This document shows, piece after piece, positions 52,781 through 61,295 of a stretch of DNA of 64,000 bases. Source of the DNA: Candidatus Hydrothermales bacterium (lineage in GTDB: Bacteria; Hydrothermota; Hydrothermia; Hydrothermales; JAJRUZ01). The stretch spans positions 16,065-80,064 of the forward strand of contig JBCNVI010000001.1 of the NCBI GenBank assembly GCA_039630235.1, in the 5' to 3' direction. Position numbers and translations under genes: made by a program. The notes beneath the pieces were generated by a model, which had not been told where the DNA came from, searched no databases, and saw only the letters and a program-made list of their open reading frames with translations. How positions within the stretch are numbered: position 1 is the stretch's first letter; each line of letters opens with the position of its first letter.

Positions 52781-53785
52781 ATGAAGTTTTTTAATTTTTT
52801 AAAAAAAAATTATGCTATTGAGAGACTTATAAAAAAATTTACAAAGGGAAAAGATTTAGACTTTGAAGAATATCTCAAATTAGGTAACTACTATAGAGAA
52901 AACGGTTTTTATGCTAAAGCTTTGAGAGTGCATCTTAGTTTGGATATAAAAAAAGATCTTACAGATTCACAGAGAGCAAGACTGAATAAATCACTTGGTC
53001 TTGATTACTTATGCTTATATCAGTATAAAGAGGCAATAGATCGTTTTATAAAAGCTGATAGTTACTTTAAAGGTGAGGATGAGGAAACAAGAGAGGGGCT
53101 TCTTAGGGCTTATGAGTTTTCAGGTGATTGGGACTCAGCCTGTGAACTGAAAAAAGAAATTTTAATTTCAAACAAAATTTATTCTGATGAAAAAATGGCA
53201 AGGTATTATCTTTATGCTGCTGAAGACCTTATAAAAAGGGAAAATTACAAAAAGGCGAAGAAATTTTTAAAGGAGGCGCTAAGATTAGCAGAAAACTTAA
53301 GTGAAACTTACTACTTTTTAGCTGAGATTGAAGAAAATCTTATAAAAAAACTTGAATATTACGAAAAAATTGCTGATAAGTTTCCTTATTTGGTTTATAG
53401 AAAATTAATTAAGTTAAAAGAAAAGTTTTTTGAGCAAGGGAAGATGGTAGAGCTTATTAATTTTTTAGAGAGAACCGAGAGCACCTATTTAAAAGCCTTT
53501 TTAACTTCACTTTTAATTCAAAAGGGAGATTATGAAAAGGCAAAAGCTATTTTAAAAAGTTTAGTTTCAGAAAATGATGAGACTTTTCTGAACCTATTTC
53601 TCCTAATTCAATCAGTAGAGTTAAACTCAGAGGAGGAGACTCTTAAATTAATAAGAAGAGTAGAGAGAGAGCTTAAAGAGTTAACTTTTGTATGCACATC
53701 ATGTAAAAAAGAATATAAAGAGTATAGATTTAGATGCGAAAATTGTGGAAAAACAAGAAAATTGGTTTTGAAGATAAATATTTAA
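52781..53785 (+). CDS. lapB: LapB-like TPR protein with C-terminal zinc ribbon
   Basis: This 334-residue protein has TPR-like helices (LKLGNYYRENGFYAKALRVH near residue 30, then several more) and a closing rubredoxin-like zinc ribbon: FVCTSCKKEYKEYRFRCENCGK with two CxxC pairs. LapB uses this layout to link lipopolysaccharide synthesis to control of LpxC level. The N-terminal membrane helix of LapB is missing, so it may instead be held at the membrane by LapA. It directly follows lapA and precedes mutS by 19 bases. Confidence 0.83.
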   Translation: MKFFNFLKKNYAIERLIKKFTKGKDLDFEEYLKLGNYYRENGFYAKALRVHLSLDIKKDLTDSQRARLNKSLGLDYLCLYQYKEAIDRFIKADSYFKGEDEETREGLLRAYEFSGDWDSACELKKEILISNKIYSDEKMARYYLYAAEDLIKRENYKKAKKFLKEALRLAENLSETYYFLAEIEENLIKKLEYYEKIADKFPYLVYRKLIKLKEKFFEQGKMVELINFLERTESTYLKAFLTSLLIQKGDYEKAKAILKSLVSENDETFLNLFLLIQSVELNSEEETLKLIRRVERELKELTFVCTSCKKEYKEYRFRCENCGKTRKLVLKINI

Positions 53786-53797
53786 TGTTACTTTAAT
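53768..53797 (+). promoter_or_regulatory. mutS promoter, leaderless type
   Basis: TTGAAG (53768-53773), 18 bases, TTTAAT (53792-53797), then 7 bases to the ATG at 53805. The -35 overlaps the end of the LapB-like gene. Confidence 0.6.
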
Positions 53798-53804
53798 AAT
53801 TTTA

Positions 53805-56297
53805 ATGGAGCTTACTCCACTTTTAAAACAATATCAAGAAATCAAAAAGAAGTACTCTAAAGATTTACTTTTCTTTAGAATGGGAGATTTTTATGAACTT
53901 TTTTATGAAGATGCAAAAATTGCTGCAAAAGAGCTTGGAATAACTCTTACCTCTAAACCATTTGGTAAAAACTTAAGAGTACCACTTGCCGGAGTCCCTG
54001 TTAAAGCAGCTGAAGGCTATATAAAAGAGTTACTTAAAAAGGGCTACTCGGTAGCAATATGTGAACAAGTAGAAGAAGGAAAGGACTTAATGTTAAGAGA
54101 AGTTGTTGAAGTCTTAACCCCTGGTACGGTAACACTCCCATCCCTTTTATCACCTGATCAAAACATTTATATCTTATCTATTTATCCATCTGAAAAGGGA
54201 AACTTTGGTATTGCCTATGCTGATATAACTACTTTTGAACTAAAATCAGGAGTTTTAGAAGAAAAAAATTTACATAATTTCCTTTTTAGTTTAAAACCTA
54301 AGGAAGTTCTTGCTCCCTATGAGTTTAATTTAGATGGCTTTTTTATAAGTAGCTACGATAAAAATCTTTATAGCATAGAAACTGCTGAAGAAAGGATAAA
54401 GAAATTTTTTGGTGTAGAGAGTCTAGATGGTTTTGGAATTAAAAAAGATGTTAACCTTATCGCGCTTTCTCATCTGCTTGATTATCTTACTTTAAAAAAG
54501 AAAGAAGGACTTGAAAATTTAAGATTAAGACCGCTTGAGGAGAGTGAGTTTTTAATTTTAGACGCTACAACGGTAAAGAATCTTGAACTTGTAGATAAGA
54601 TTCATCCTGAAAGTCAATCTCTCTATGAAACCTTAAACTTTACAAAGACAGCACCTGGAGCTAGACTGTTTAAAAAAAGTTTACTTTTTCCTCTGAAGGA
54701 TATAAATAAGATTAGAGAAAGACATGAAGCGGTAGAAGAAATAATTGAAAAACCCTATCTTAGAAAAACTATCTCAGAGATATTAGAAAATTTCTTAGAT
54801 TTTGAAAGAGTTCTCTCAAGAATTGCAAGACTTAAGGCATCACCATCTGAGGTTTATAAGTTGGCTCAAAACTTTATGGATCTTTTTAAATTAAAAGATA
54901 CTCTAATTACAGCAGAGAGTAAGATTTTAAGAAAAATATCTTTAAATTTACATGACTTAACAAGTCTTGCACAGTTAATTTTTAGTTATTTAAGGGAAAA
55001 TCCATCTAGTCCTGGTGAGGGAAACTGTATAAAAAGGGGAGTTAATCCGGAGCTTGATGAATACGTTGAGATAAAAATTAATTCGTCTCAAAAACTTAAA
55101 GAATTAGAGGAAAAAGAGAAAAAAGCGACGGGAATTCCAAATTTAAGAATAAAGTATAATCAAGTTTTTGGCTTTTTTATTGAAGTTACTAAGTCCTTTA
55201 TTGATCGTGTGCCAGAATATTATAAAAGAAAACAAACTCTAATAAACGCTGAAAGATATGTTACAGAGGAGCTTAAAAATTTAGAAAATAAAATTCTATC
55301 TGCAGAAAGTAGAATAAAAGAGTTAGAGACTTTTCTTTATGAGGAGCTTCTTAAAAAGATAATGGAGGAAAGGGAAAAAATTTTAGATATAGCAGAAAAT
55401 GTGGCACTTTTAGATCTTCTCTTAAGTTTTTCTGAATCAGCTATAAATTTTAAGTATGTAAAGCCACAGATGACAGAAGAAAAAGAAATTATTATGAAAA
55501 ATTCAAGACATCCTGTAGTAGAGCAAAGAGTTAAAGAGTTTGTGCCAAATGATGTTTTTATAACTCCAAACAATTTCTTTCAAATTATAACAGGTCCTAA
55601 TATGGGAGGAAAATCAACTTACATAAGACAAGTTGCCTTATGTGCTATACTTGCACATATTGGATCTTTCGTTCCAGCTGATGAGGCTAAAATAGGAATT
55701 GTAGATAGAGTATTTACAAGAATAGGGTCATCTGATGATTTAGCAAGGGGTATATCTACTTTTTATGCTGAAATGCTTGAAGTGTCTCAGATATTGAATA
55801 ACGCTACAGAAAAGAGCCTAATTTTACTTGATGAAATAGGACGGGGAACTTCAACTTATGATGGTCTATCTATAGCTTGGGCTGTTTCTGAAGATATAAT
55901 AAAAAGAATTAAGGCAAGGACACTATTTGCAACACATTATCATGAACTTACAAATCTAAAAGAAAATTATGCTGATGTAAAGAACTTATTCACTTTAGTT
56001 AAGGAATGGAAGGGAGAAGTAATTTTTTTAAGAAAAATAGCTGAGGGATCTATGGATAGAAGTTATGGTATACACGTTGCAAAGCTTGCTGGTATTCCGA
56101 AACACGTTATAGAGAGAGCAAAAGAAATTTTAATAAATTTTGAAAGTAATAAAAAAGTGCTAAAATTTAACAAAAAACAACTTGAACTTTTTGAAAAACC
56201 CGATCCTTTAAGAGAGATTATAGAGAAGATAAATCCTGATGAGTTAACACCTAAGGATGCTCTTGAGTTGATATACAAGTTAAAGAAGTTAAAGTAG
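53805..56297 (+). CDS. mutS: DNA mismatch repair protein MutS
   Basis: This 830-residue MutS1-type protein binds mismatches. The N-terminal mismatch-binding motif FFRMGDFYELFYEDA carries the Phe-x-Glu pair. Walker A is GPNMGGKSTYIRQ (near residue 600), followed by DEIGRGTSTYDGLSIAWAV and the ATHYHELTNL segment. The length is normal for MutS1 and excludes MutS2, which lacks the mismatch domain. The next gene, lpxD, starts 29 bases later. Confidence 0.96.
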   Translation: MELTPLLKQYQEIKKKYSKDLLFFRMGDFYELFYEDAKIAAKELGITLTSKPFGKNLRVPLAGVPVKAAEGYIKELLKKGYSVAICEQVEEGKDLMLREVVEVLTPGTVTLPSLLSPDQNIYILSIYPSEKGNFGIAYADITTFELKSGVLEEKNLHNFLFSLKPKEVLAPYEFNLDGFFISSYDKNLYSIETAEERIKKFFGVESLDGFGIKKDVNLIALSHLLDYLTLKKKEGLENLRLRPLEESEFLILDATTVKNLELVDKIHPESQSLYETLNFTKTAPGARLFKKSLLFPLKDINKIRERHEAVEEIIEKPYLRKTISEILENFLDFERVLSRIARLKASPSEVYKLAQNFMDLFKLKDTLITAESKILRKISLNLHDLTSLAQLIFSYLRENPSSPGEGNCIKRGVNPELDEYVEIKINSSQKLKELEEKEKKATGIPNLRIKYNQVFGFFIEVTKSFIDRVPEYYKRKQTLINAERYVTEELKNLENKILSAESRIKELETFLYEELLKKIMEEREKILDIAENVALLDLLLSFSESAINFKYVKPQMTEEKEIIMKNSRHPVVEQRVKEFVPNDVFITPNNFFQIITGPNMGGKSTYIRQVALCAILAHIGSFVPADEAKIGIVDRVFTRIGSSDDLARGISTFYAEMLEVSQILNNATEKSLILLDEIGRGTSTYDGLSIAWAVSEDIIKRIKARTLFATHYHELTNLKENYADVKNLFTLVKEWKGEVIFLRKIAEGSMDRSYGIHVAKLAGIPKHVIERAKEILINFESNKKVLKFNKKQLELFEKPDPLREIIEKINPDELTPKDALELIYKLKKLK

Positions 56298-56326
56298 GGT
56301 TCGATTCCTCAAATTTTTAAAAGTCT

Positions 56327-57316
56327 ATGAAAATAAAAGATATAGCTAAAATTTTAGGTGGTGAAATCTTAGGAAATGAAGAATTAGATATTGTTGGAGT
56401 TTTACCACCTGATGAAAATACTGAAGGATACATATCTGTTATATTTGAAAAAAAATATGAAAGGGGTAATTATTTTGCTGTTTTAACATCAAGAGAGTTT
56501 TTAAAGCACATGAGTTTTAAAAGTGCAATTGTCGTTGAAAAACCTAAGGAAAAAATGATAGAACTTTTAAGTTTGTTCGAGGAAAAGGAGGAGATAAAAA
56601 GGAAAATACATGAGACTGCTATAGTTTCAAAAGAGGCAGAAATTGAAGATGGAGCTTATATTGGACCATACTGTGTTATAGAAAAAAATGTTAAAATAAA
56701 AAAAGGAGTCAAACTTTTAGCCTTTGTATATGTAGGTAAAAACTCCTTTATAGATGAAGATACTATAATTTTTCCCTTTGTTTCTATTGAAAAGAATGTA
56801 AAAATTGGAAAAAGATGTGTTATACATTCAGGGACTGTGATAGGTTCTGATGGATTTGGTTATGAAAAAAGAGAGGGTAAAGTAGTAAAGGTTCCGCAAA
56901 TTGGATGGGTCAATATAGGGGATGATGTAGAAATAGGTGCAAATGTTTGTATTGATAGAGCGGTAATAGGAGAGACAAAAGTTGAAAAAGAGGTAAAGAT
57001 TGATAATTTAGTTCAGATTGCACATAACGTTAAAATAGGGGAGAGAACCCTTATTGCCTCTCAAACAGGTATCGCTGGGAGTTCGAAAGTAGGAAAAGAC
57101 TGTTTAATTGCAGGTCAAGTAGGTATTAAAGATCATGTAAATGTTGGAGATGGAGTAATTTTAACGGCTCAAGCAGGAGTTTCAAAGGATGTTCCTCCTG
57201 GGAAAATTTATTCGGGATACTTTGCCAGAGACCACAGTATAGTTCTTAGAGCAACAAACATTTTATACGAACTTCCTTTTTACTGGGAAAAAATAAAAAA
57301 GGTTATTGAAAAATAA
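56327..57316 (+). CDS. lpxD: UDP-3-O-acylglucosamine N-acyltransferase
   Basis: This 329-residue enzyme adds the second acyl chain in lipid A synthesis. The N-terminal uridine-binding domain (about 1-95) precedes left-handed beta-helix hexapeptide repeats (about 100-290), as in AEIEDGAYIGPYCVIEKNV. The catalytic-region segments SDGFGYEKREGKVVKVPQIG, DNLVQIAHNVKIGE and GIAGSSKVGKDCLIAGQVG are typical of LpxD, as opposed to LpxA. It implies a lipopolysaccharide-type outer membrane. Companion lpx genes are not in this window. Confidence 0.94.
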   Translation: MKIKDIAKILGGEILGNEELDIVGVLPPDENTEGYISVIFEKKYERGNYFAVLTSREFLKHMSFKSAIVVEKPKEKMIELLSLFEEKEEIKRKIHETAIVSKEAEIEDGAYIGPYCVIEKNVKIKKGVKLLAFVYVGKNSFIDEDTIIFPFVSIEKNVKIGKRCVIHSGTVIGSDGFGYEKREGKVVKVPQIGWVNIGDDVEIGANVCIDRAVIGETKVEKEVKIDNLVQIAHNVKIGERTLIASQTGIAGSSKVGKDCLIAGQVGIKDHVNVGDGVILTAQAGVSKDVPPGKIYSGYFARDHSIVLRATNILYELPFYWEKIKKVIEK

Positions 57317-57324
57317 TCTAACTT

Positions 57325-57354
57325 TTGAAAGAAAAAATTTATAAATTTTATAAT
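57325..57354 (+). promoter_or_regulatory. mgtC-like promoter, leaderless type
   Basis: TTGAAA (57325-57330), 18 bases, TATAAT (57349-57354), then 7 bases to the ATG at 57362. It is one of the best consensus matches in the window. Confidence 0.72.
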
Positions 57355-57361
57355 TTTACTA

Positions 57362-57784
57362 ATGGATGAATTACAGATTTTGTTAAGACTTTTTTTGTCT
57401 TTTATTTTGGCCGGGATAATAGGGATAGAAAGGGAGCTTTCTGGTAAGGCTGCGGGTTTAAGGACACATATGCTTGTTGGTTTAGGTTCAACGGTTTATG
57501 CAATAGTATCAATTATGGTTCATTCTGAAAAAGGTGTGGTTGATCCTTCGAGAGTAGCAGCCCAGGTTGTCTCAGGGATAGGATTTATTGGAGCAGGTGC
57601 AATTTTTAGAGATGAGGATAGAATAAGGGGGTTAACTACCGCGTCAGATATATGGGTTATGGGAGCAATAGGTCTTTCAGTGGGATTAGGTTACTTTTTG
57701 CTTGCAGTGCTATCTACGTTTCTTGTTCTTATTGTTTTGATAGGAGGTGCTTGGGTCGAGAAAAAGGCTCTAAAAACAAAATGA
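57362..57784 (+). CDS. MgtC/SapB family membrane protein
   Basis: This 140-residue protein has about four membrane helices and the family motifs GIIGIERELSGKAAGLRTHMLVGLGS near residue 20 (given in part), RVAAQVVSGIGFIGAGAIFRD near 65 and RGLTTASDIWVMGAIGLSVGLG near 90. It has only the membrane domain, without the C-terminal cytoplasmic domain of full MgtC. Members of this group are linked to magnesium stress or ATPase control. It overlaps nuoH by four bases (ATGA). Confidence 0.88.
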   Translation: MDELQILLRLFLSFILAGIIGIERELSGKAAGLRTHMLVGLGSTVYAIVSIMVHSEKGVVDPSRVAAQVVSGIGFIGAGAIFRDEDRIRGLTTASDIWVMGAIGLSVGLGYFLLAVLSTFLVLIVLIGGAWVEKKALKTK

Positions 57785-58725
57785 TAGAGATTATTTTAAA
57801 AGGTACAATTTATCTTTTCTTTCTTATTGGAATTGCAGCTTATCTTACCTATTTTGAAAGAAAGTTTTTAGCCTGGTTTCAAAATAGAGTAGGTCCAAAC
57901 AGGGCAGGACCAGCAGGAATTTTTCAGCCTATAGCAGATGCAATAAAACTATTCTTAAAAGAGGATATAACTCCCACTAAAATAACCTCCAAATTTTTAT
58001 ATTTCATAGCTCCGTTACTTACTAGTTCCTTTGCTGTTTCACAGTTTTTTTTAATCCCGCTTTTCCCAGAGGGTCCCTTCCCTGATATAAATTTCGGTAT
58101 CTTACTTTTACTTGTTTTATCCTCAATCAGTCTTTATGGTGTTGTTTTTGGCGGATTTGCCTCAACAAGTAAATATTCTGTAATAGGTGGAATAAGAGGA
58201 GTTTTAATGTTAATTTCATATGAAACAGCTCTCATATTAGCTCTTATTAGTATTTCCTATCAGGCAGGCAGTCTTTCTTTAAGAGAGATAGTTGAGGCAC
58301 AAAAGATTCCCTTTATTTTTCCTCAATTTCTTGGTTTTCTTGTTTTTTTAATCACAGGCTTTATGGAAACAAAGAGACTTCCCTTTGACATACCAGAGGC
58401 AGAGTCAGAGTTAACAGGAGGTTTTCACACAGAGTATAGTTCCATTAAATTTGCCTTTTTCTTTCTTGGTGAATACCTTCATATTTTACTTATTTCTTCA
58501 CTTATTGTTACCCTTTACTTTGCTGGTTGGAAGTTTCCTTTGCTTCCTCCTTTTATATCTTTTCCTTTAAAGGTAGCACCCTTTGTTTTCTTTTTCATTT
58601 GGGTTAGAGCCTCGTTACCGAGATTTAGATTCACTGACTCCTTAGAAATTGGATGGAAAATTTTACTTCCGCTTTCTTTTTTAAATCTTTTAATAACAAC
58701 TCTCTGGGTTTCTATAAGGGGGTAA
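57781..58725 (+). CDS. nuoH: NADH-quinone oxidoreductase subunit H (or homologue in a related complex)
   Basis: This 314-residue membrane protein has about eight helices and the hallmark segments AYLTYFERKFLAWFQNRVGPNRAGP, FQPIADAIKLFLKEDI and TKRLPFDIPEAESELTGGF near residue 200 (each quoted in part). A longer frame open from 57652 exists, but the ATG at 57781 gives the family start and the four-base overlap with the mgtC-like gene. No other complex I subunit is nearby. NuoH is homologous to subunits of membrane-bound hydrogenases, so the parent complex is not certain. Confidence 0.9.
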   Translation: MIEIILKGTIYLFFLIGIAAYLTYFERKFLAWFQNRVGPNRAGPAGIFQPIADAIKLFLKEDITPTKITSKFLYFIAPLLTSSFAVSQFFLIPLFPEGPFPDINFGILLLLVLSSISLYGVVFGGFASTSKYSVIGGIRGVLMLISYETALILALISISYQAGSLSLREIVEAQKIPFIFPQFLGFLVFLITGFMETKRLPFDIPEAESELTGGFHTEYSSIKFAFFFLGEYLHILLISSLIVTLYFAGWKFPLLPPFISFPLKVAPFVFFFIWVRASLPRFRFTDSLEIGWKILLPLSFLNLLITTLWVSIRG

Positions 58726-58741
58726 AAATGTGCTAGTAGGT

Positions 58742-58772
58742 GTTTTCTTAAGTCTAAGGAGAAAACTTTTTT
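58742..58772 (+). terminator. Intrinsic terminator after nuoH
   Basis: GTTTTCT (58742-58748) pairs with AGAAAAC (58760-58766) around an 11-base loop. A run of six T follows at 58767-58772. The stem is AT-rich but exact, and the T run is perfect. It would end the mgtC-like/nuoH transcript. Confidence 0.5.
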
Positions 58773-58789
58773 AATTAAGGGTAGAACGT

Positions 58790-60022
58790 ATGGTTTTTAA
58801 CATATTTTTAAAGTTTTTTCTATTTTCTCAATATATTTTGATACCAATGGATGAGGTTCAAACAGATCATCTAAAGGCTTATGGAATTGTTTATAGAAGT
58901 TTGCAGAGAGGTATAAATTTTGAATGGCTTTTAAATTATAGAGGGGGATCATTTATGGCTGAGTATTCAAGCGAGATTGAGCAAGAATGTATAAATAATC
59001 AAGTTTTTTACGAAGTTATAACTACTACGGTGGCGTCTAATATTTATGCTTATATTGAGGAACATAACATGAGTGCTTTACTTCTTGAGGTTGCACCAAA
59101 GCTTGCTGTTTATGCACCCCCTTATACAGAGCCTTGGGATGATGCAGTTGAACTAGTTTTAAAATATGCAAACGTTCCTTACGATAGAATTTGGGATAAT
59201 GATATACTTGAAGGAAGATTAGAAAAATATGATTGGCTTCATTTACATCATGAAGATTTTGCTGGTATGTATGGAAAATTTGAGCTTGTTTATGGTTCTT
59301 TTCCTTGGTATAAGAAAATGAAGGAGACTGATAACGAAGTTGCTAAAAAGTATGGATTTAAAAATGGACCACAGATGAAACAGGCAGTTGCCTTAAAAAT
59401 CAAACAATACGTAGAAAACGGTGGCTTTTTGTTTTCAATGTGTTCAGGTCCTATAACTCTAGATGTAGCTCTTGCCTCTGTTGGAATAGACATATGGGAT
59501 TTGCCTTACGATGGAACTCCCTATGATCCTGACGCAAACAAAAAATTAAACTTTAATAACACCATGGCGTTTCAAAATTTTGAGATATATATGAGCTACT
59601 TAAATGACGAAGTGTCGGATGTAGATGTCACAAAGGAAGCTGATTTAAGAGGGCCAAATGTTTGTTTTAAGCTATTTGAGTTTTCTGCAAAGTATGATCC
59701 TATTCCCTCTCTTTTAACACAAAATCATCAAAATTGTATTAAGGAGTTTTTAGGTAGAGATACGGGTTTTAGAAGGGATAAGTTAAAACCATATGTAGTC
59801 ATTCTTGGAGAAGTAGAGAAAACAGAGGAAGCTAAATACATTTATTCTAGTTTTGGAAAAGGTTTTTTCACCTATTATGGGGGGCATGATCCAGAAGATT
59901 ATAAGCACTTTATAGGTGATCCTCCAACGGATCTTTCAAAACATAAAAATTCGCCAGGTTATAGATTAATTTTAAACAATATACTTTTCCCTGCAGCTCA
60001 ACCTCAAAAGTTAAAAACATAG
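58790..60022 (+). CDS. Conserved secreted protein of unknown function
   Basis: This 410-residue protein has a hydrophobic signal-like start, then IPMDEVQTDHLKAYGIVYRSL, NYRGGSFMAEYSSE, WLHLHHEDFAGMYGKF near residue 150 and GGFLFSMCSGPITLDVALAS near 215. I recall relatives in Bacteroidetes-type genomes that databases label asparagine synthetase B, but I see no asparagine synthetase domain. The GGFLFSMCSG stretch and the later FTYYGGHDPEDY resemble glutamine amidotransferase-like (DJ-1/GATase1-like) folds. Without a known family the function is open. The FemAB-like gene overlaps its stop. Confidence 0.7.
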   Translation: MVFNIFLKFFLFSQYILIPMDEVQTDHLKAYGIVYRSLQRGINFEWLLNYRGGSFMAEYSSEIEQECINNQVFYEVITTTVASNIYAYIEEHNMSALLLEVAPKLAVYAPPYTEPWDDAVELVLKYANVPYDRIWDNDILEGRLEKYDWLHLHHEDFAGMYGKFELVYGSFPWYKKMKETDNEVAKKYGFKNGPQMKQAVALKIKQYVENGGFLFSMCSGPITLDVALASVGIDIWDLPYDGTPYDPDANKKLNFNNTMAFQNFEIYMSYLNDEVSDVDVTKEADLRGPNVCFKLFEFSAKYDPIPSLLTQNHQNCIKEFLGRDTGFRRDKLKPYVVILGEVEKTEEAKYIYSSFGKGFFTYYGGHDPEDYKHFIGDPPTDLSKHKNSPGYRLILNNILFPAAQPQKLKT

Positions 60023-60858
60023 TTAAGGGTATCTTTGACTCCGAGGAGTGGAGAAACTGCTTTAACTTTCTTAGAAACAAAAAATGGATTTGGATAGGTT
60101 CGGAAAACGAGGGCTTTTATGCTCTTGAAACAAAAAAATTATTCTTTAAAATTTATGAGTCAGGATGGAAAGGAACTTATCTTTCAGGAAAAAATTTAAA
60201 GGATAAAAGACCAGAGGATTTTTTGTCCTATTTTAAAAAATTCACATTAAAAATCGTTATAAATGACTATTATAAACTGTTTAGGGAAAGTAAAGTTTTT
60301 AGGGCTTACTTTGAAACAGCATATACTATAGAAAAAAAGACAGAGGATGAACTTTTCAAAAATTACAAAAAGTCACTGAGAGAAGATATAAAAAGAGGAG
60401 AAAGACACGGTCTTTTTTTTAAAGAACTAGAAATTCAACATTTACCGGAATTTTATAAAATTTACACGCATACAGTAAAAAAACATAGATCAGAAATTAT
60501 CCCATTCTCTCTGATAGAAAATATCTATAAGTATACAAAAAACAAGGGATTTTCAAATTTTTATGGGGTTTTTCTTGATGATGAGCTTCTCTCCGGGGTA
60601 ATAGTAGTGTATCCAGATGAAAAGACAGCTTTAGCTTTAATACAGGGCACATCAGATAAGGGTTATAAACTTGAGGCCTCTTCTTTTATATTTCATAACA
60701 TAATAAAAAAAGAATTTGAAAAGGGAAAAGAGATATTTTCATTTGGTTCGAATCCAAAAGATAAGGGAAATTTAATTTTTTTTAAAAGAAAATTTGGAGC
60801 AATAGATTATACTTATCCCGTATATATCTGGTATAATCCGTGGTACACTGAGGTCTAA
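60019..60858 (+). CDS. FemAB/GNAT-like acyltransferase family protein, non-canonical start
   Basis: The last ~210 residues (from TTG 60223) look like a FemAB-type peptidyl/acyl transferase: LREDIKRGERHGLFFKELEI, FYKIYTHTVKKHRSEIIPFS, GFSNFYGVFLDDELLSGVIVV and KRKFGAIDYTYPVYIWYNP. The frame stays open back to 59965 with about 68 clearly coding codons (WRNCFNFLRNKKWIWIG), yet it has no ATG, GTG or TTG before 60223. An ATA at 60019 lies in the ATAG overlap with the upstream stop and is a possible start. This entry uses 60019; if TTG 60223 is the true start the protein has 211 residues. Confidence 0.6.
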   Translation: MVKGIFDSEEWRNCFNFLRNKKWIWIGSENEGFYALETKKLFFKIYESGWKGTYLSGKNLKDKRPEDFLSYFKKFTLKIVINDYYKLFRESKVFRAYFETAYTIEKKTEDELFKNYKKSLREDIKRGERHGLFFKELEIQHLPEFYKIYTHTVKKHRSEIIPFSLIENIYKYTKNKGFSNFYGVFLDDELLSGVIVVYPDEKTALALIQGTSDKGYKLEASSFIFHNIIKKEFEKGKEIFSFGSNPKDKGNLIFFKRKFGAIDYTYPVYIWYNPWYTEV

Positions 60859-60875
60859 TTCGTTTAGTTAGGTAA

Positions 60876-61295
60876 TTAAATATCAAAAAGCTCACTTTCA
60901 AGTTCTCTTTTTGTTTCATCAATAATTTTTATCCTGACAGTTTTAGGGAGTGGAAACTTTAGTTTATCCACTTTTTCAGGCCATTCAACTAAAAAAATTG
61001 CATTTTCCTCAATAAGTTCAGGTAAATTTAGTTTTTCCTCTAAATCTTTAACTTCAGTTCTATATAAATCAATATGGTATATCTTACCACCAGGGATGTT
61101 GTACTCGTAGACGTACAAAAAAGAGGGGCTTCTAACTATATCATAACCAAAGTAAGATAGAATGCCTCTAATAAAGGTAGTTTTTCCAGAGCCTAAGGGG
61201 CCTTCAACTAAAATACTTGAGGGAAATTTAATCTTTCCTGCCAATTTGTAACCAAGATTAAAAGTCTCTTCAGGTGAGTTTGTTATAATTTTCAT
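60876..61295 (-). CDS. tsaE: TsaE, tRNA threonylcarbamoyladenosine synthesis ATPase
   Basis: This 139-residue P-loop protein has Walker A EGPLGSGKTTFIRGIL near residue 35, the SPSFLYVYEY stretch near 58 and a Walker B-like region HIDLYRTE near 75, then the EWPEK motif, as in TsaE. It regulates TsaB-TsaD in making the t6A base of tRNA that reads ANN codons. It is the last gene of the minus-strand operon and overlaps coaX by 26 bases. Confidence 0.92.
   Translation of the reverse strand: MKIITNSPEETFNLGYKLAGKIKFPSSILVEGPLGSGKTTFIRGILSYFGYDIVRSPSFLYVYEYNIPGGKIYHIDLYRTEVKDLEEKLNLPELIEENAIFLVEWPEKVDKLKFPLPKTVRIKIIDETKRELESELFDI

Noticed and set aside
56298-56326. T-arm-like GGGTTCGATTCC before lpxD
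   Set aside because: No acceptor, D- or anticodon arm can be formed; the match is too short to call a tRNA fragment or attachment site.
57652-57780. Longer frame for nuoH starting at 57652
   Set aside because: It overlaps most of the mgtC-like gene in another frame, and the first 43 residues do not match NuoH. ATG 57781 gives the family start and an ATGA overlap.
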